Assembly: GCA_021780975.1 (NCBI GenBank)
Contig: JAJXXS010000043.1
Span: forward strand, 1 to 5,627
DNA: 5,627 nucleotides
Direction of reading: 5' to 3'
DNA from: Pseudomonadota bacterium
Lineage (GTDB): Bacteria > Pseudomonadota > Gammaproteobacteria > Burkholderiales > Thiobacillaceae
Shown: piece after piece, positions 5,308 to 5,627 of the stretch
Layout: each line of letters starts with the position of its first letter
Position numbering within the stretch: the first letter of the stretch is position 1
Notes under the pieces: generated by a model
Databases searched by the model: none
Told to the model about the DNA's origin: nothing
Seen by the model: only the letters and a program-made list of their open reading frames with translations
Made by a program: the position numbers and the translations under genes

Positions 5308-5627
5308 TCAGTCTCCGACCGTCACGGTGATGTGACAGGTTGGTTTCGAAATCCGGTTGCCGCGCCCTTTGGCACGGGCAGTAAACCGTTTGAGCGTGCT
5401 CCCCTGATCAACATAAATTGTCTTGACCTTGAGGGCATCGATGTCCGCACCTTCATTGTGCTCGGCGTTGGCGATTGCCGACTCGAGCACCTTCTTGATC
5501 ACGGTGGCCCCTTTCCTGGGACTAAAGGCGAGGACGTTCAACGCCTTGTCCACGGGAAGGCCCCTGATCATGTCCGCTACCAAGCGGCCTTTCTGGGCGG
5601 AAAGCCTGGTTCCGCGCAAGCGGGCTG
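5308..5627 (-). CDS. rplV: 50S ribosomal protein L22, missing its first residues
   Basis: The coding strand enters at the window edge and reads A-R-L-R-G-T-R-L-S-A-Q-K-G-R, the normal start region of L22 minus a few residues, so 105 codons and a stop are visible out of about 110. The TTG at 5619 is an internal leucine rather than the start. Conserved parts are LVADMIRG, then the IKKVLESAIANAEHNEGADID segment (core ANAEHNEG) and the basic hairpin LKRFTARAKGRGNRI, ending HITVTVGD. L22 spans the 50S subunit and its hairpin lines the exit tunnel, where macrolide-resistance changes map in other bacteria. The upstream gene, normally rpsS, is outside the window. Confidence 0.97.
   Translation of the reverse strand, partial: ARLRGTRLSAQKGRLVADMIRGLPVDKALNVLAFSPRKGATVIKKVLESAIANAEHNEGADIDALKVKTIYVDQGSTLKRFTARAKGRGNRISKPTCHITVTVGD

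Noticed and set aside
4349..5335. A 328-codon plus-strand open frame opposite rplP and rpsC
   Set aside because: It lies fully antisense to two strongly conserved ribosomal genes and its translation shows no recognisable domain. Long antisense frames are expected from the GC-rich third positions here. The same applies to the plus-strand frames at 776-1621, 1386-2204 and 1994-2824.

Overview
The window is a reverse-strand stretch of the conserved bacterial ribosomal protein cluster, the end of the S10 operon followed by most of the spc operon. The protein sequences look proteobacterial, most likely betaproteobacterial. This rests on remembered family resemblance: the L18 segment SNCHIYAQVI, an L16 that begins MLQPARRKYRKEQKGRNTG, and a long zinc-free S14. 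No search was run, and I cannot place it below class level.

All genes are on the minus strand, so transcription runs from high to low coordinates. The S10 part is rplV (5' end cut off by the window), rpsC, rplP, rpmC and rpsQ. Four of these are joined by short overlaps or tight junctions. A 138-nt gap (3600-3737) follows, the only sizeable non-coding stretch. It holds a good sigma-70-type promoter candidate (TTGCGT, 18 nt, TACAAT) and a folded leader whose outer stem reaches the rplN ribosome binding site. The spc part is rplN, rplX, rplE, rpsN, rpsH, rplF, rplR, rpsE, rpmD and the first four codons of rplO. Spacings in the spc part are 0 to 18 nt, which suggests one co-translated message.

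The products are 50S proteins (L22, L16, L29, L14, L24, L5, L6, L18, L30, L15) and 30S proteins (S3, S17, S14, S8, S5). All visible genes are intact and near normal family length. Several longest-frame starts are too long, and the true starts of rpmC, rplN, rplX, rplE and rplF are set by homology plus Shine-Dalgarno sites. There are no mobile elements, CRISPR arrays, tRNA or rRNA genes, convincing terminators or foreign genes.

This is a core, ordinary region and I found no new biological system. The best leads are the promoter and leader structure at the S10/spc boundary and the recurrent fusion of TGA stop codons with Shine-Dalgarno sequences (TGAGG).
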